From the IMG/VR virus record IMGVR_UViG_3300036770_003454, positions 85,079 to 149,078 of that record: a DNA stretch of 64,000 nucleotides; one strand, written 5' to 3'. How positions within the stretch are numbered: the first letter of the stretch is position 1; each line of letters opens with the position of its first letter. Position numbers and translations under genes: made by a program. The stretch is from a virus. Below are positions 23,468-30,249 of this stretch, piece after piece. The notes below the pieces were generated by a model that did no database searches, was not told the origin of the DNA, and was given only the letters and a program-made list of their open reading frames with translations.

Positions 23468-23926
23468 TCACAATTGCACATAACCATTATTGTCTAAACT
23501 ATAGAACACATTTTTGATATCAAAAGTTGCAATTGCTCTTGCACATCCTGGACACGGTTTCGCAAGACCATAAACAAACTTTTTCTTTTCATTTGTCTCG
23601 TACTTCATTCTACATACATATAACGTGCATCGTGTTAGATCGTCAATACTTATTTCTCTCAATGCATTTTTGATACAATCTGTTTCAGCATGTAAGAAAA
23701 TAGACTCTTTATTCTTACCATACATTGCTTGAAACGGATGTGTTTTCATTTGATTTATACCAAACGAAACGATCTCATTTTTAAGAACAAGACAAGCAGC
23801 AATTCGTGCTTGCCTAACAGGTTCAACTGCACTTGCCATCTTAGACAGGATGTTCATATACTTATCGTGTCTGCCACCGAAAGACTTATCTTTCAGTGGC
23901 CGTCTCGGTCGATCAATATCGTTCAT
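23468..23926 (-). CDS. Cytidine/deoxycytidylate deaminase-like zinc enzyme
   Basis: 152 residues. Zinc-binding deaminase motifs are complete: HAETDCI (His and the proton-shuttling Glu) and PCPGCARAI (two zinc Cys). The fold pattern ARIAACLVLKNEIVSFGINQ is typical of the dCMP deaminase group. It would produce dUMP (for ThyX, also encoded here) or act on RNA or free nucleosides; the substrate is not certain. It overlaps the upstream small gene by 14 bases. Confidence 0.88.
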   Translation of the reverse strand: MNDIDRPRRPLKDKSFGGRHDKYMNILSKMASAVEPVRQARIAACLVLKNEIVSFGINQMKTHPFQAMYGKNKESIFLHAETDCIKNALREISIDDLTRCTLYVCRMKYETNEKKKFVYGLAKPCPGCARAIATFDIKNVFYSLDNNGYVQL

Positions 23927-24041
23927 TTTTATGCTTTACCTTTCTAGTATATTTCGTTTTGTCTCGCACTACCTTTGGTTTGAAAGGAGTGTCTTTAGCA
24001 AAAAGAACATATGCTGTTCTAGGTTTCTTTTGTTTTCTCAT
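23913..24041 (-). CDS. Very small basic protein
   Basis: 42 residues, MRKQKKPRTAYVLFAKDT then PFKPKVVRDKTKYTRK, extremely basic. A good ribosome site (AAAGGAGAGATCAG) precedes the ATG at 24041. It overlaps the DUF1289 gene upstream and the deaminase downstream, as is usual for coupled cistrons here. Function unknown; nucleic-acid binding is plausible. Confidence 0.55.
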   Translation of the reverse strand: MRKQKKPRTAYVLFAKDTPFKPKVVRDKTKYTRKVKHKNERY

Positions 24042-24192
24042 CTGATCTCTCCTTTAGTTCTTCCATTATAGAAGAACGATTCTCGTCTGTCAAGATAGAC
24101 CAAACTTCAATTTCTTCAACATATCGTTTACATCCAACACACATCTCTGTGTGTGGATCAATCTTACACACCTTAATACATGGACTTTGCAT
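24019..24192 (-). CDS. DUF1289-family small cysteine protein
   Basis: 57 residues: MQSPCIKVCKIDPHTEMCVG then CKRYVEEIEVWSILTDENR. The pattern SPCxxVCxxDxxxxxCxGCxRxxxEIxxW followed by an acidic Ser/Thr-x-x-E/N-R segment is the DUF1289 signature, a family of Proteobacteria, with four cysteines probably binding zinc. A GAGGAAACA ribosome site precedes the ATG at 24192. Its presence suggests transfer from a proteobacterial host. Role unknown. Confidence 0.82.
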   Translation of the reverse strand: MQSPCIKVCKIDPHTEMCVGCKRYVEEIEVWSILTDENRSSIMEELKERSDEKTKET

Positions 24193-24206
24193 TGTTTCCT
24201 CTATAT

Positions 24207-24238
24207 GAAAAAAGAGTGAGGAACGAATCCCTCACTCT
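24207..24238 (-). terminator. Rho-independent terminator of the GIY-YIG gene
   Basis: AGAGTGAGG (24238-24230 on the minus strand) pairs with CCTCACTCT (24221-24213), followed by TTTTTTC. The stem overlaps the last codons of the gene at 24232. Confidence 0.9.
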
Positions 24239-24573
24239 GCGATTTCTCGTATATCCGTGTTGAGAGTGGGTTCCAGTTCTGCGATAAGTTCACGCTCCAT
24301 CAAATGAGCAGCATCTTTACCACGAACCTTTGCCAGTACACGGTATCCAACATCCTCTACCGTCTCAAGACTTAGCAAAGCCTTAGACAGCTTCCAGGAG
24401 TATCCTCTCGTATGAGCATTATACCAATGCTGACCGATGCGTTTATGCATCGACTTACGAACGGATTTATCCCTCAAGAAGGTAATGCCGATATAGGTAT
24501 CACCTTCTACGTTAAGCTCGTAGATGATGTGGGTGCGGTCTGTTCGACCTTTGCGTTTGCGTCCGTTATTCAT
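24232..24573 (-). CDS. GIY-YIG-domain protein, apparently leaderless
   Basis: 113 residues from the ATG at 24573. A GIY-YIG-like nuclease core: IIYELNVEGDTYIGIT (the YxL...YIGxT form), then SMHKRIGQHWYNA with the catalytic-type Arg, and a C-terminal AHLMERELIAELEPTLNTD with the Glu and closing Asn. The gene is richer in G+C than its neighbours. The -10 box of a consensus promoter ends only six bases before the ATG and no ribosome site fits, so the mRNA is probably leaderless. The function could be homing, host DNA attack or repair. Confidence 0.78.
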   Translation of the reverse strand: MNNGRKRKGRTDRTHIIYELNVEGDTYIGITFLRDKSVRKSMHKRIGQHWYNAHTRGYSWKLSKALLSLETVEDVGYRVLAKVRGKDAAHLMERELIAELEPTLNTDIREIAE

Positions 24574-24579
24574 ACAAGT

Positions 24580-24608
24580 ATAATACCAAACCCTACACCT
24601 AATGTCAA
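24580..24608 (-). promoter_or_regulatory. Consensus extended sigma70-type promoter
   Basis: Minus strand TTGACA (24608-24603), 17 bp spacer ending in TGG, TATTAT (24585-24580). Transcription would start at or within a base or two of the ATG at 24573. Confidence 0.85.
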
Positions 24609-24611
24609 GCA

Positions 24612-24640
24612 CTTTTTTGCATAAAAGGTATGCAAAAAAG
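24612..24640. repeat. 12-bp perfect inverted repeat beside the promoter
   Basis: CTTTTTTGCATA (24612-24623) and TATGCAAAAAAG (24629-24640) are exact inverted copies around AAAGG. It sits four bases beyond the -35 box. It could be an operator or a bidirectional weak terminator. Confidence 0.75.
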
Positions 24641-24641
24641 C

Positions 24642-24682
24642 ATAGGTTGTATATGATTTGTTGTATATATAGGTTGTATATG
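24642..24682. repeat. Short direct repeats in the regA downstream region
   Basis: ATAGGTTGTATATG occurs at 24642-24655 and again at 24669-24682, with a third partial copy (TTGTATAT, 24661-24668) between them. The 27-bp spacing and location beside a promoter and inverted repeat suggest protein-binding sites. The 24613-24792 stretch holds no gene. Confidence 0.6.
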
Positions 24683-24714
24683 GTGGACTAAACTCAATTA
24701 TTTAGATACAACCC

Positions 24715-24802
24715 AACACAATTACCACATGTATACAGATTACTATGAGTTGTCTTTAATACTTAACACAATTACCACATGTATACAGATTACTATGAGT
24801 TG
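24715..24802. repeat. 38-bp direct repeat with 50-bp period at the 3' end of regA
   Basis: Two copies (24715-24752 and 24765-24802) of the same 38 bases, extending to 44 with one mismatch. The right-hand copy overlaps the last codons and stop of regA, so the left copy is a duplicated regA tail plus its downstream bases. Confidence 0.85.
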
Positions 24803-25188
24803 CCTTTACGACCTATTGTATACTTAGCAACGCATTCCCAATTTGGTTTTTCTTTAAAAGAAAGAATTTTGATTTGAGATAATGGTGATCTAGGTTCTTT
24901 AATTTTATCAGGAGAAATTAGTTTCAACAATCCCCATTCTTCTAAAAGAGCAGCAATTGTATTTCTTCTACCTTTATCATCATCAGAGAAATCGGTTTGT
25001 TTTCCATCTAATGCAAACAATTCTTTAAAATGAACTATAAAATATCTACCTTGTTTATGTAAAATATGACAAGATTGATATAACTTATTTTCTTTTCTGG
25101 ATGCAACACCGATTCGTGTTAGAGTTTCTTTTATTTTAAGAAAATCTTGTTCCTTTTCTAGTTTCACTTCAACTAACTTATCAATCAT
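24793..25188 (-). CDS. regA: Translational repressor RegA
   Basis: Binds ribosome-binding regions of early mRNAs and represses their translation. 131 residues, like T4 RegA (122). Conserved blocks: DFLKIKETLTRIGVASRK, LYQSCHILHKQGRYFIVHFK, GRRNTIAALLEEWGL and a final CVAKYTIG. It lies last in the gp45-gp44-gp62-regA operon as in T4. Stop at 24793 lies within a duplicated sequence. Confidence 0.95.
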   Translation of the reverse strand: MIDKLVEVKLEKEQDFLKIKETLTRIGVASRKENKLYQSCHILHKQGRYFIVHFKELFALDGKQTDFSDDDKGRRNTIAALLEEWGLLKLISPDKIKEPRSPLSQIKILSFKEKPNWECVAKYTIGRKGNS

Positions 25189-25563
25189 CTATCCGCCCTT
25201 TTCTTGTTGTTTTTTCAATTCGGATAATTGTTCATCGGTCAAAATAGAAAGAACTTCTCTTGCTTTGACACGATTATATTTATAAACATCACAAATTAGA
25301 TCAACATCAGAGGCAGATGTCTTTTTCCAAGGCCATTTTTCAAACCTTTTCTTTTTACGAATAGAGTTATAATGGTATTCATATTGGAGTTTTTTATCCA
25401 GATGATGATTGATATTCATCTCGTTTGCATGAAATAGTGTATCTGGATATAGAGAAAGTGCCCGATTACAAACAAAGGGCACATATAACGATTCTAGGTA
25501 TTCATCAACCATTATATGTTCTTTCTTGAACATAATATCATTCACAAAATCAAAAGGGGTCAT
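25189..25563 (-). CDS. 62: Clamp-loader small subunit, gp62-like
   Basis: 124 residues, shorter than T4 gp62 (187) but typical of marine T4-like phages. Features: MTPFDFVNDIMFKKEHIM, PFVCNRALSLYPDTLFHANE and MNINHHLDKKLQYEYHYNSI, then KWPW, a block conserved in this family. It works with gp44 to load gp45. Overlaps the small zinc-ribbon gene by ATGA and abuts regA. Confidence 0.88.
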   Translation of the reverse strand: MTPFDFVNDIMFKKEHIMVDEYLESLYVPFVCNRALSLYPDTLFHANEMNINHHLDKKLQYEYHYNSIRKKKRFEKWPWKKTSASDVDLICDVYKYNRVKAREVLSILTDEQLSELKKQQEKGG

Positions 25564-25733
25564 TGTATATCCTTCAACTTTATCTCTTCAAGAGTGTTGG
25601 CACAAGAATCACATATCTTCATTTTTAAAACCCCATCAGAGGTTTTAACTTTAATCTTATTCGGAAATGTCTTAGAATATACACTCCCGCAAAGTTGACA
25701 AGTTCTCTTGAAGTATTTGTCCATCTTAGACAT
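25560..25733 (-). CDS. Small zinc-ribbon protein
   Basis: 57 residues: MSKMDKYFKRTCQLCGSVYS, then VLKMKICDSCANTLEEI. Two CxxC pairs (residues 12/15 and 41/44) make a zinc ribbon. Its stop overlaps the gp62 start (ATGA), and it follows gp44 by 20 bases, so it is a genuine cistron in the clamp-loader operon. Whether it binds DNA, RNA or a replication protein is unknown. Confidence 0.72.
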   Translation of the reverse strand: MSKMDKYFKRTCQLCGSVYSKTFPNKIKVKTSDGVLKMKICDSCANTLEEIKLKDIQ

Positions 25734-25753
25734 GTGTTCTTGCCCAACAATAA

Positions 25754-26683
25754 TTATTTCATCTCACATTCCAACATAATTTCAACTAAACACGCCATTG
25801 TATTTATCTCTTTATCTGCGGCAAAGGCTGCCTGATACATATATTTTGATAAGATTAATACTAAAGTTGGTATTGATTGTGGAGTGAAATATGTAGATGC
25901 AGTATCATACAATTTACGATATAATGTAGTATCATCATATTCTGCTTCAACCGACCATTTACGAATGCCCGTAAAGTTCTTCTCCTTTATCATACCAACA
26001 AGTTGCTTTAATTGAACAGTCTCAAAGTCTGTCAAAATACCAGAATCAATCTTACCAGATACAGAATACTTCTGTAGTTCATTCAGAATCTTTCTGAAAT
26101 CTGGGAAGAACTTTCTGATTACTTCAGCAACAGCATTCTTATCAAACTCAATGTTTTCTTTTGTTAAAATGTCACGGATTCTCTTATAGAACTGTGCAGC
26201 AATTTCTAATCTTTCCTGCTTACTGTAAATAAATTCAACAGTAGAACACCGAGAATGCAAAGGTTCAATGATCTTATGCTTAAAATTACAAGTAAGAATA
26301 AAACCACAGTTTGCCGAAAACTCTTCCATAAAATTACGAAGTGCAGGTTGTGTGGCAGTTGTTAGGTAATCTGCTTCATCAAGGATTACATACTTTCTTC
26401 CACCAGAAATAGACATGGAAGAAGCAAAATCCTTAATTTGTGTTCTAAGAGTATCAATGTTTCCATCAAGAGATCCATTGATAATCATATAATCACAATT
26501 TAGTTCTTCTAGCATTGCTCTGGCAATAGTAGTTTTACCAACTCCAGGAGCACCTGATAGAATCAGATTTGGAATGCTTTTCTGAGATACAAAATCAAGA
26601 AAAGTCTGTTTTAGTCTCTCAGGAAGAATGGTTTCAGCAACCGTCTTTGGACGATACTTTTCTACAAACAAATAATGTTCCAT
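25754..26683 (-). CDS. 44: Clamp-loader AAA+ ATPase, gp44
   Basis: Forms the clamp loader with gp62 and uses ATP to place gp45 on primer ends. 309 residues. Walker A SGAPGVGKTT (43-52), Walker B YVILDEADYL, sensor and arginine-finger region EPLHSRCSTVEF. The N-terminal FVEKYRPKTVAETILP is the clamp-loader signature. Confidence 0.97.
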   Translation of the reverse strand: MEHYLFVEKYRPKTVAETILPERLKQTFLDFVSQKSIPNLILSGAPGVGKTTIARAMLEELNCDYMIINGSLDGNIDTLRTQIKDFASSMSISGGRKYVILDEADYLTTATQPALRNFMEEFSANCGFILTCNFKHKIIEPLHSRCSTVEFIYSKQERLEIAAQFYKRIRDILTKENIEFDKNAVAEVIRKFFPDFRKILNELQKYSVSGKIDSGILTDFETVQLKQLVGMIKEKNFTGIRKWSVEAEYDDTTLYRKLYDTASTYFTPQSIPTLVLILSKYMYQAAFAADKEINTMACLVEIMLECEMK

Positions 26684-26694
26684 AATATAAATCC

Positions 26695-27342
26695 TTATTC
26701 AAAGACCGATTTGACACTTAGTGCAATCCAATATTCAACCACATCACTCTTAAGATGTGCTCTTCCCTCACTACTTAAAGATACAGTATATGTTGCAGGA
26801 ATCAACTTAAGTTTTTCAGATTCAATAATAGCAGAAAAGGTTTTATCGGTTTCTCCAATCTCTGTAGAGAATACATCCGAACCTTTATTCTTTGTGTTAA
26901 CTGTTGATATTGATAAAACTCCATCTTCTCCACGGATTTCAATTTCTGAAAATCCAAGAATAGACATTGCTTTAGTAACCCCTTGTAGAATTTCTGGGGT
27001 CAAATCAAACACAACATATACAGGCAAATCCTTCATTTCTTTCTCTGGATAAAGAATCAGAGAAGGATCACAATAGTTATATTTTACCTTGCTTCTTCCT
27101 TGTCTAATAATCATATGATTATCATGAAAATCTATATCAGATTCCCTATCTAAAGATAGAATACCCAAAAACTTAGACAAATCATAAATACCAACTTTCA
27201 TAGGAAAAACATCAGAAACCTCTGCCTTTGCGACAGAGGTTTTTGTCATAGTTTTAATAATGTTTCCTGGAGTTAGTACAATCGAAGGGTTCAAAGTTTG
27301 AAAGTTTTGTAGAACAGCAATGGTTTGCTGGTTTAATTTCAT
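26695..27342 (-). CDS. 45: Sliding clamp, gp45
   Basis: Trimeric DNA-encircling processivity factor; in T4 it also activates late transcription with gp55. 215 residues (T4: 228). Its N-terminus KLNQQTIAVLQNFQTLNPSI and the internal VGIYDLSKFLGILS block match gp45. It lies upstream of gp44, as in T4. Confidence 0.92.
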   Translation of the reverse strand: MKLNQQTIAVLQNFQTLNPSIVLTPGNIIKTMTKTSVAKAEVSDVFPMKVGIYDLSKFLGILSLDRESDIDFHDNHMIIRQGRSKVKYNYCDPSLILYPEKEMKDLPVYVVFDLTPEILQGVTKAMSILGFSEIEIRGEDGVLSISTVNTKNKGSDVFSTEIGETDKTFSAIIESEKLKLIPATYTVSLSSEGRAHLKSDVVEYWIALSVKSVFE

Positions 27343-27372
27343 AATATATCTCCATCATTGCAAAAGGAACTC

Positions 27373-27401
27373 ACCTTATCAGAAGGAATTAAGACGGTCA
27401 A
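27373..27401 (-). promoter_or_regulatory. Possible promoter for the gp45 operon
   Basis: Minus strand TTGACC (27401-27396), 17 bp spacer, TAAGGT (27378-27373), 30 bases before the gp45 ATG and overlapping the upstream stop codon. The -10 is poor. Confidence 0.45.
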
Positions 27402-28264
27402 CCCGCCTTCTTTTTTCTCTTCTTAATTTCATCAAGTTGTCCAGCATCAGCAGTAGCACTAGCACCCAATGCTGCAAGATCAACTAATGATCCACCAAAC
27501 ACCATTGTACCAACGTGTTGCAGTTTCATCCATGGACATAACCAAGTCTTCAACCCTGCTTCTTGCAACTTTTGACAGAACCAATAATCTTCTGATAGAT
27601 ATCTTTTAGAAACTGGATCGATTTCTGCTTGGAAGAACATCATAATTTCACGAGAACCATCAAAATGTTCAGTACGAACATGATCTGGTTTATATGAATA
27701 TTGTGGGAACTTTTCAACGAAAGTCTGGAATGTCTTTCTACGCATCATCATAAATCCAGTGCCAATTTCTAGCACTTCAACTGGTTGTCCTAATGGAATT
27801 GAAGTTTGATTTCCCTTTGGATTGAAAACATAATCACCAACAAATGCTTCTAACTTACCTGGATCTTCATCAGCAAATCCCTTATCAACTGCCATCTTAA
27901 TCTTTTCCCATGCAATGCACTTCTTGGGATATGGACCACCGATAACATCATATTCGGATTCATCTGATTGTAGTGCAAGCAGAGCAATAACATCATGTGG
28001 ATTAAACCCAATATCTGCGTCAATAAACATCATATGGGTTGCATCAGAACGCATAAATTCATCACAACAATAGTTTCTTGCTCGGGGAATTAGTGATTCA
28101 TTGAATAGAAAATACATCTGCAATGCCACACCATAATGCACACACATTGCAGATAAATCAGCAATCGATCTGGCAAACATTCCGCTGCAATTTCCTCCGT
28201 ACATCGGAACTGCTAGGAATAACTTTTTCTTCTTTAATTCTGCAACGGGAATCTTGATTTCCAT
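27398..28264 (-). CDS. Glycosyltransferase-like protein (GT-A fold)
   Basis: 288 residues. A nucleotide-sugar transferase pattern: FLAVPMYGGNCSGMFARSI at the N-terminus, RNYCCDEFMRSDATHMMFID and the DxD-type FIDADIGF, GIGTGFMMMRR-like EIGTGFMMMRRKTF, and the acceptor-side LSEDYWFCQKLQEAGLKTW. Proteins of this type occur in many marine T4-like phages. The acceptor (host surface glycan, DNA base or virion) is unknown. Confidence 0.8.
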   Translation of the reverse strand: MEIKIPVAELKKKKLFLAVPMYGGNCSGMFARSIADLSAMCVHYGVALQMYFLFNESLIPRARNYCCDEFMRSDATHMMFIDADIGFNPHDVIALLALQSDESEYDVIGGPYPKKCIAWEKIKMAVDKGFADEDPGKLEAFVGDYVFNPKGNQTSIPLGQPVEVLEIGTGFMMMRRKTFQTFVEKFPQYSYKPDHVRTEHFDGSREIMMFFQAEIDPVSKRYLSEDYWFCQKLQEAGLKTWLCPWMKLQHVGTMVFGGSLVDLAALGASATADAGQLDEIKKRKKKAG

Positions 28265-28306
28265 ATTATTATTTCTCCTTAATCATTGATATAATCACGA
28301 TAGTAT

Positions 28307-28600
28307 TTATGCTTGTCCTTTTTCAACCATCGTCTTCAATCTCTCTGCAAAATATATAATCTTGTTCAAGTCATATATTTTTTCTGCACCATCCTTTTCA
28401 CCAAATCTATAACATGCCTTGAATATATTTCCCAATGCAAAATTCATATTCTTGTATTCAATCAAATCATTCAGTTCTTTTGCACTATCTGGTAATTCAT
28501 AATATGATGTAGATCCACCATCAGATTTTACCTTTGGTTGTTCTTGTTGAACTTGTGGTTGTATCGGATCAACGTATAGAGATGATGTAGTCATAACCAT
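28307..28600 (-). CDS. DUF3310-like small protein
   Basis: 97 residues. The second half, YYELPDSAKELNDLIEYKN, NFALGNIFKACYRFGEKDG and YDLNKIIYFAERL, matches the DUF3310/SaV-like pattern (a GN-x-x-K...R...K...DL-x-K-x-x-Y). The N-terminus is Gln/Pro-rich. Family function is unknown, often listed as nucleotide-metabolism related. The start at 28600 overlaps the deformylase stop (TAATG). Confidence 0.7.
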   Translation of the reverse strand: MVMTTSSLYVDPIQPQVQQEQPKVKSDGGSTSYYELPDSAKELNDLIEYKNMNFALGNIFKACYRFGEKDGAEKIYDLNKIIYFAERLKTMVEKGQA

Positions 28601-29094
28601 TATTTCATCCTCACTTTCTTTTTTCTTGCTTGTTCTAAATGATAACTGTTTGCTCTTTGTGTAAATAGAATTCCATTTAAATGATCTAATTCATGTTGGA
28701 ATATTCTTGCAGTCATACCAATAAATTTATTTGTTACAGTTTGCCCGTCTGGATTAGTATATCTTGCTCTAATCATCTTAGGTCTTTTGACCTTAACAAT
28801 CAAATTTGGAAAAGTTAAACACCCTTCTTCCAAATATATTTCTTCTGAAGAAATATCAACAATAATAGGATTAAAACAACACGTGATAGGTTTACCTGTC
28901 ATAACAAATGCTCTATAAGGTAGACCCACTTGAGGTGCTGCTAATCCTATTCCATTATTAGCAATCATAGTTTGTGCTAAAATGTGTGCCAGTTCAGATG
29001 GATGAATAGGAGGATTTGAAAAATCAAATCTCTCCGTTTTCTTAAATAAGATTTCATCTGTACTAGGAACTAATTGTCTTACCAAACTATCCAT
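28600..29094 (-). CDS. def: Peptide deformylase
   Basis: Removes the formyl group from nascent proteins. 164 residues. All three motifs are present: GIGLAAPQ (48-55), EGCLTFP (90-96; metal ligand Cys92) and HELDH (134-138; ligands His134 and His138). Phage-encoded deformylases are common in marine T4-like phages and probably support fast production of phage or host proteins. Overlaps the upstream gene by eight bases. Confidence 0.96.
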   Translation of the reverse strand: MDSLVRQLVPSTDEILFKKTERFDFSNPPIHPSELAHILAQTMIANNGIGLAAPQVGLPYRAFVMTGKPITCCFNPIIVDISSEEIYLEEGCLTFPNLIVKVKRPKMIRARYTNPDGQTVTNKFIGMTARIFQHELDHLNGILFTQRANSYHLEQARKKKVRMK

Positions 29095-29323
29095 TATCTT
29101 TTCTCTTTCTTACATCAGAAATGAGTTGTTCAGAAACAATTAAAGAAAATCCTGGATGTATTGATCTATCCAATTCTTGTACAAACATAACAATTGAAGC
29201 AGAAATCATTGGCAATCCTGTTTTATCGTCTCCATGCATTTTCATGACATCAATAACAGTTTTGAGAAATCTATCTTTCATTTCCAGAATTGTTTCTGCT
29301 TTCACTGCTGTTTCATAATCCAT
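29087..29323 (-). CDS. Small helical protein of unknown function
   Basis: 78 residues from the ATG at 29323 (an upstream TTG is rejected, and the ATG has GGGTATAA before it). Mostly helical: MKDRFLKTVIDVMKMHG, ISASIVMFVQELDRSIHPGF. No domain recognised. Coupled to deformylase by overlap. Confidence 0.6.
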   Translation of the reverse strand: MDYETAVKAETILEMKDRFLKTVIDVMKMHGDDKTGLPMISASIVMFVQELDRSIHPGFSLIVSEQLISDVRKRKDNG

Positions 29324-29324
29324 A

Positions 29325-29813
29325 TTATACCCTTTCAATTTTAACAGGAACCACTCCCGATTTTGTCATCGCAATCACTTTAGCAGCAGCAAGAGATAAG
29401 TCAATAATTCTTCCTCTAATAAAAGGTCCACGGTCATTGATTGTTACAATTACAGACTTATTATTTCTTACATTTGTAACTCTAACTCTTGTTCCAAAAG
29501 GCAAGGTTCTATGTGCAGCAGTCAATGCATTTGGATTAAACCATCCTCCTGAAGCAACTCTTTGTGGTTGCCAATAATAGGATGCTAACCCAGAAGAATC
29601 TACATTTCTTGTTCTTGCAACTGTTCTGATTCTTTTCTTTTTTGCAAGTTTTTGTTGCTTCACCTTTACAAGTTTTTGTTGACTTGTTTCAGAAGAAAAA
29701 CAATTTGGAAAACAATCTATTTGTGCTCTTGCGGGTTTTGTTGTAAAAATAACAAAAACTAAAAATGTCAATGCTAGTGCAAATAAAATGTCTCTAAAAA
29801 TACGATAATGCAT
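29325..29813 (-). CDS. RlpA-like double-psi beta-barrel protein with signal peptide
   Basis: 162 residues. Residues 1-30 form a signal peptide (FRDILFALALTFLVFVIF, ending PARA). The C-terminal domain is RlpA-type: GLASYYW, NALTAAHRTLPFGTRVRVTN, IVTINDRGPFIRGRIIDLSL, with the His and Asp that serve lytic transglycosylase activity in bacterial RlpA. It would act on peptidoglycan in the periplasm, perhaps in lysis or in blocking superinfection. A host-like gene, exported, next to an exported nuclease. Confidence 0.9.
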   Translation of the reverse strand: MHYRIFRDILFALALTFLVFVIFTTKPARAQIDCFPNCFSSETSQQKLVKVKQQKLAKKKRIRTVARTRNVDSSGLASYYWQPQRVASGGWFNPNALTAAHRTLPFGTRVRVTNVRNNKSVIVTINDRGPFIRGRIIDLSLAAAKVIAMTKSGVVPVKIERV

Positions 29814-29824
29814 TTTTTTAATCC

Positions 29825-30241
29825 TTATTTGTTACACCAATCTGGTTTTTTCTTTCCATCATATGAAACTGCAAGTTTCATTGCAATCAATTTCTTACTC
29901 AACAAAATACCATCTACATAAACATCTCCAACTATTCTGCCTCCATACTTATCCCATTTTATAAGTTTTATGTCAACCACTTTTGCTTTATTAATTTCTG
30001 TAATAACAAAAGATTTTGCTTCTTGTGCTAATTTATTTTCATTTGGACATTTTGCTTTTCCTCCAATTTCTGGACTATCAATACCAGAAATTCTGAGAAG
30101 CAAAGTTTGTTTCAATTCTTTTGGTAAAAATTTTGCTTCTATTTCTACAGTATCCCCATCCAACACCCGTAATACTTTATATGGTTCTGCTATTGTTGGG
30201 GTTGAAAATGCTAATACTATTGCTAATGCTATTCTTATCAT
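29825..30241 (-). CDS. Thermonuclease (SNase-like) with signal peptide
   Basis: 138 residues. Residues 1-18 are a signal peptide (MIRIALAIVLAFSTPTIA). The mature part is a staphylococcal nuclease fold: VLRVLDGDTVEIE, LLRISGIDSPEIGG with catalytic-type Arg and Glu, and KWDKYGGRIVGDVYVDG with the second Arg. It has two cysteines (KCPNE, DWCNK) that could form a disulfide outside the cytoplasm. Likely degrades DNA or RNA in the periplasm or outside the cell, perhaps attacking competing phage DNA. Confidence 0.9.
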   Translation of the reverse strand: MIRIALAIVLAFSTPTIAEPYKVLRVLDGDTVEIEAKFLPKELKQTLLLRISGIDSPEIGGKAKCPNENKLAQEAKSFVITEINKAKVVDIKLIKWDKYGGRIVGDVYVDGILLSKKLIAMKLAVSYDGKKKPDWCNK

Positions 30242-30249
30242 TAGGTCTC

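Noticed and set aside
24574-24612. GTG-started extension of the GIY-YIG gene
   Set aside because: The extension would be encoded by the promoter itself, and the residues do not match the family.
24715-24802. Possible CRISPR-like repeat
   Set aside because: Only two copies, 12-base gap, and one copy overlaps the end of regA; a local duplication explains it.
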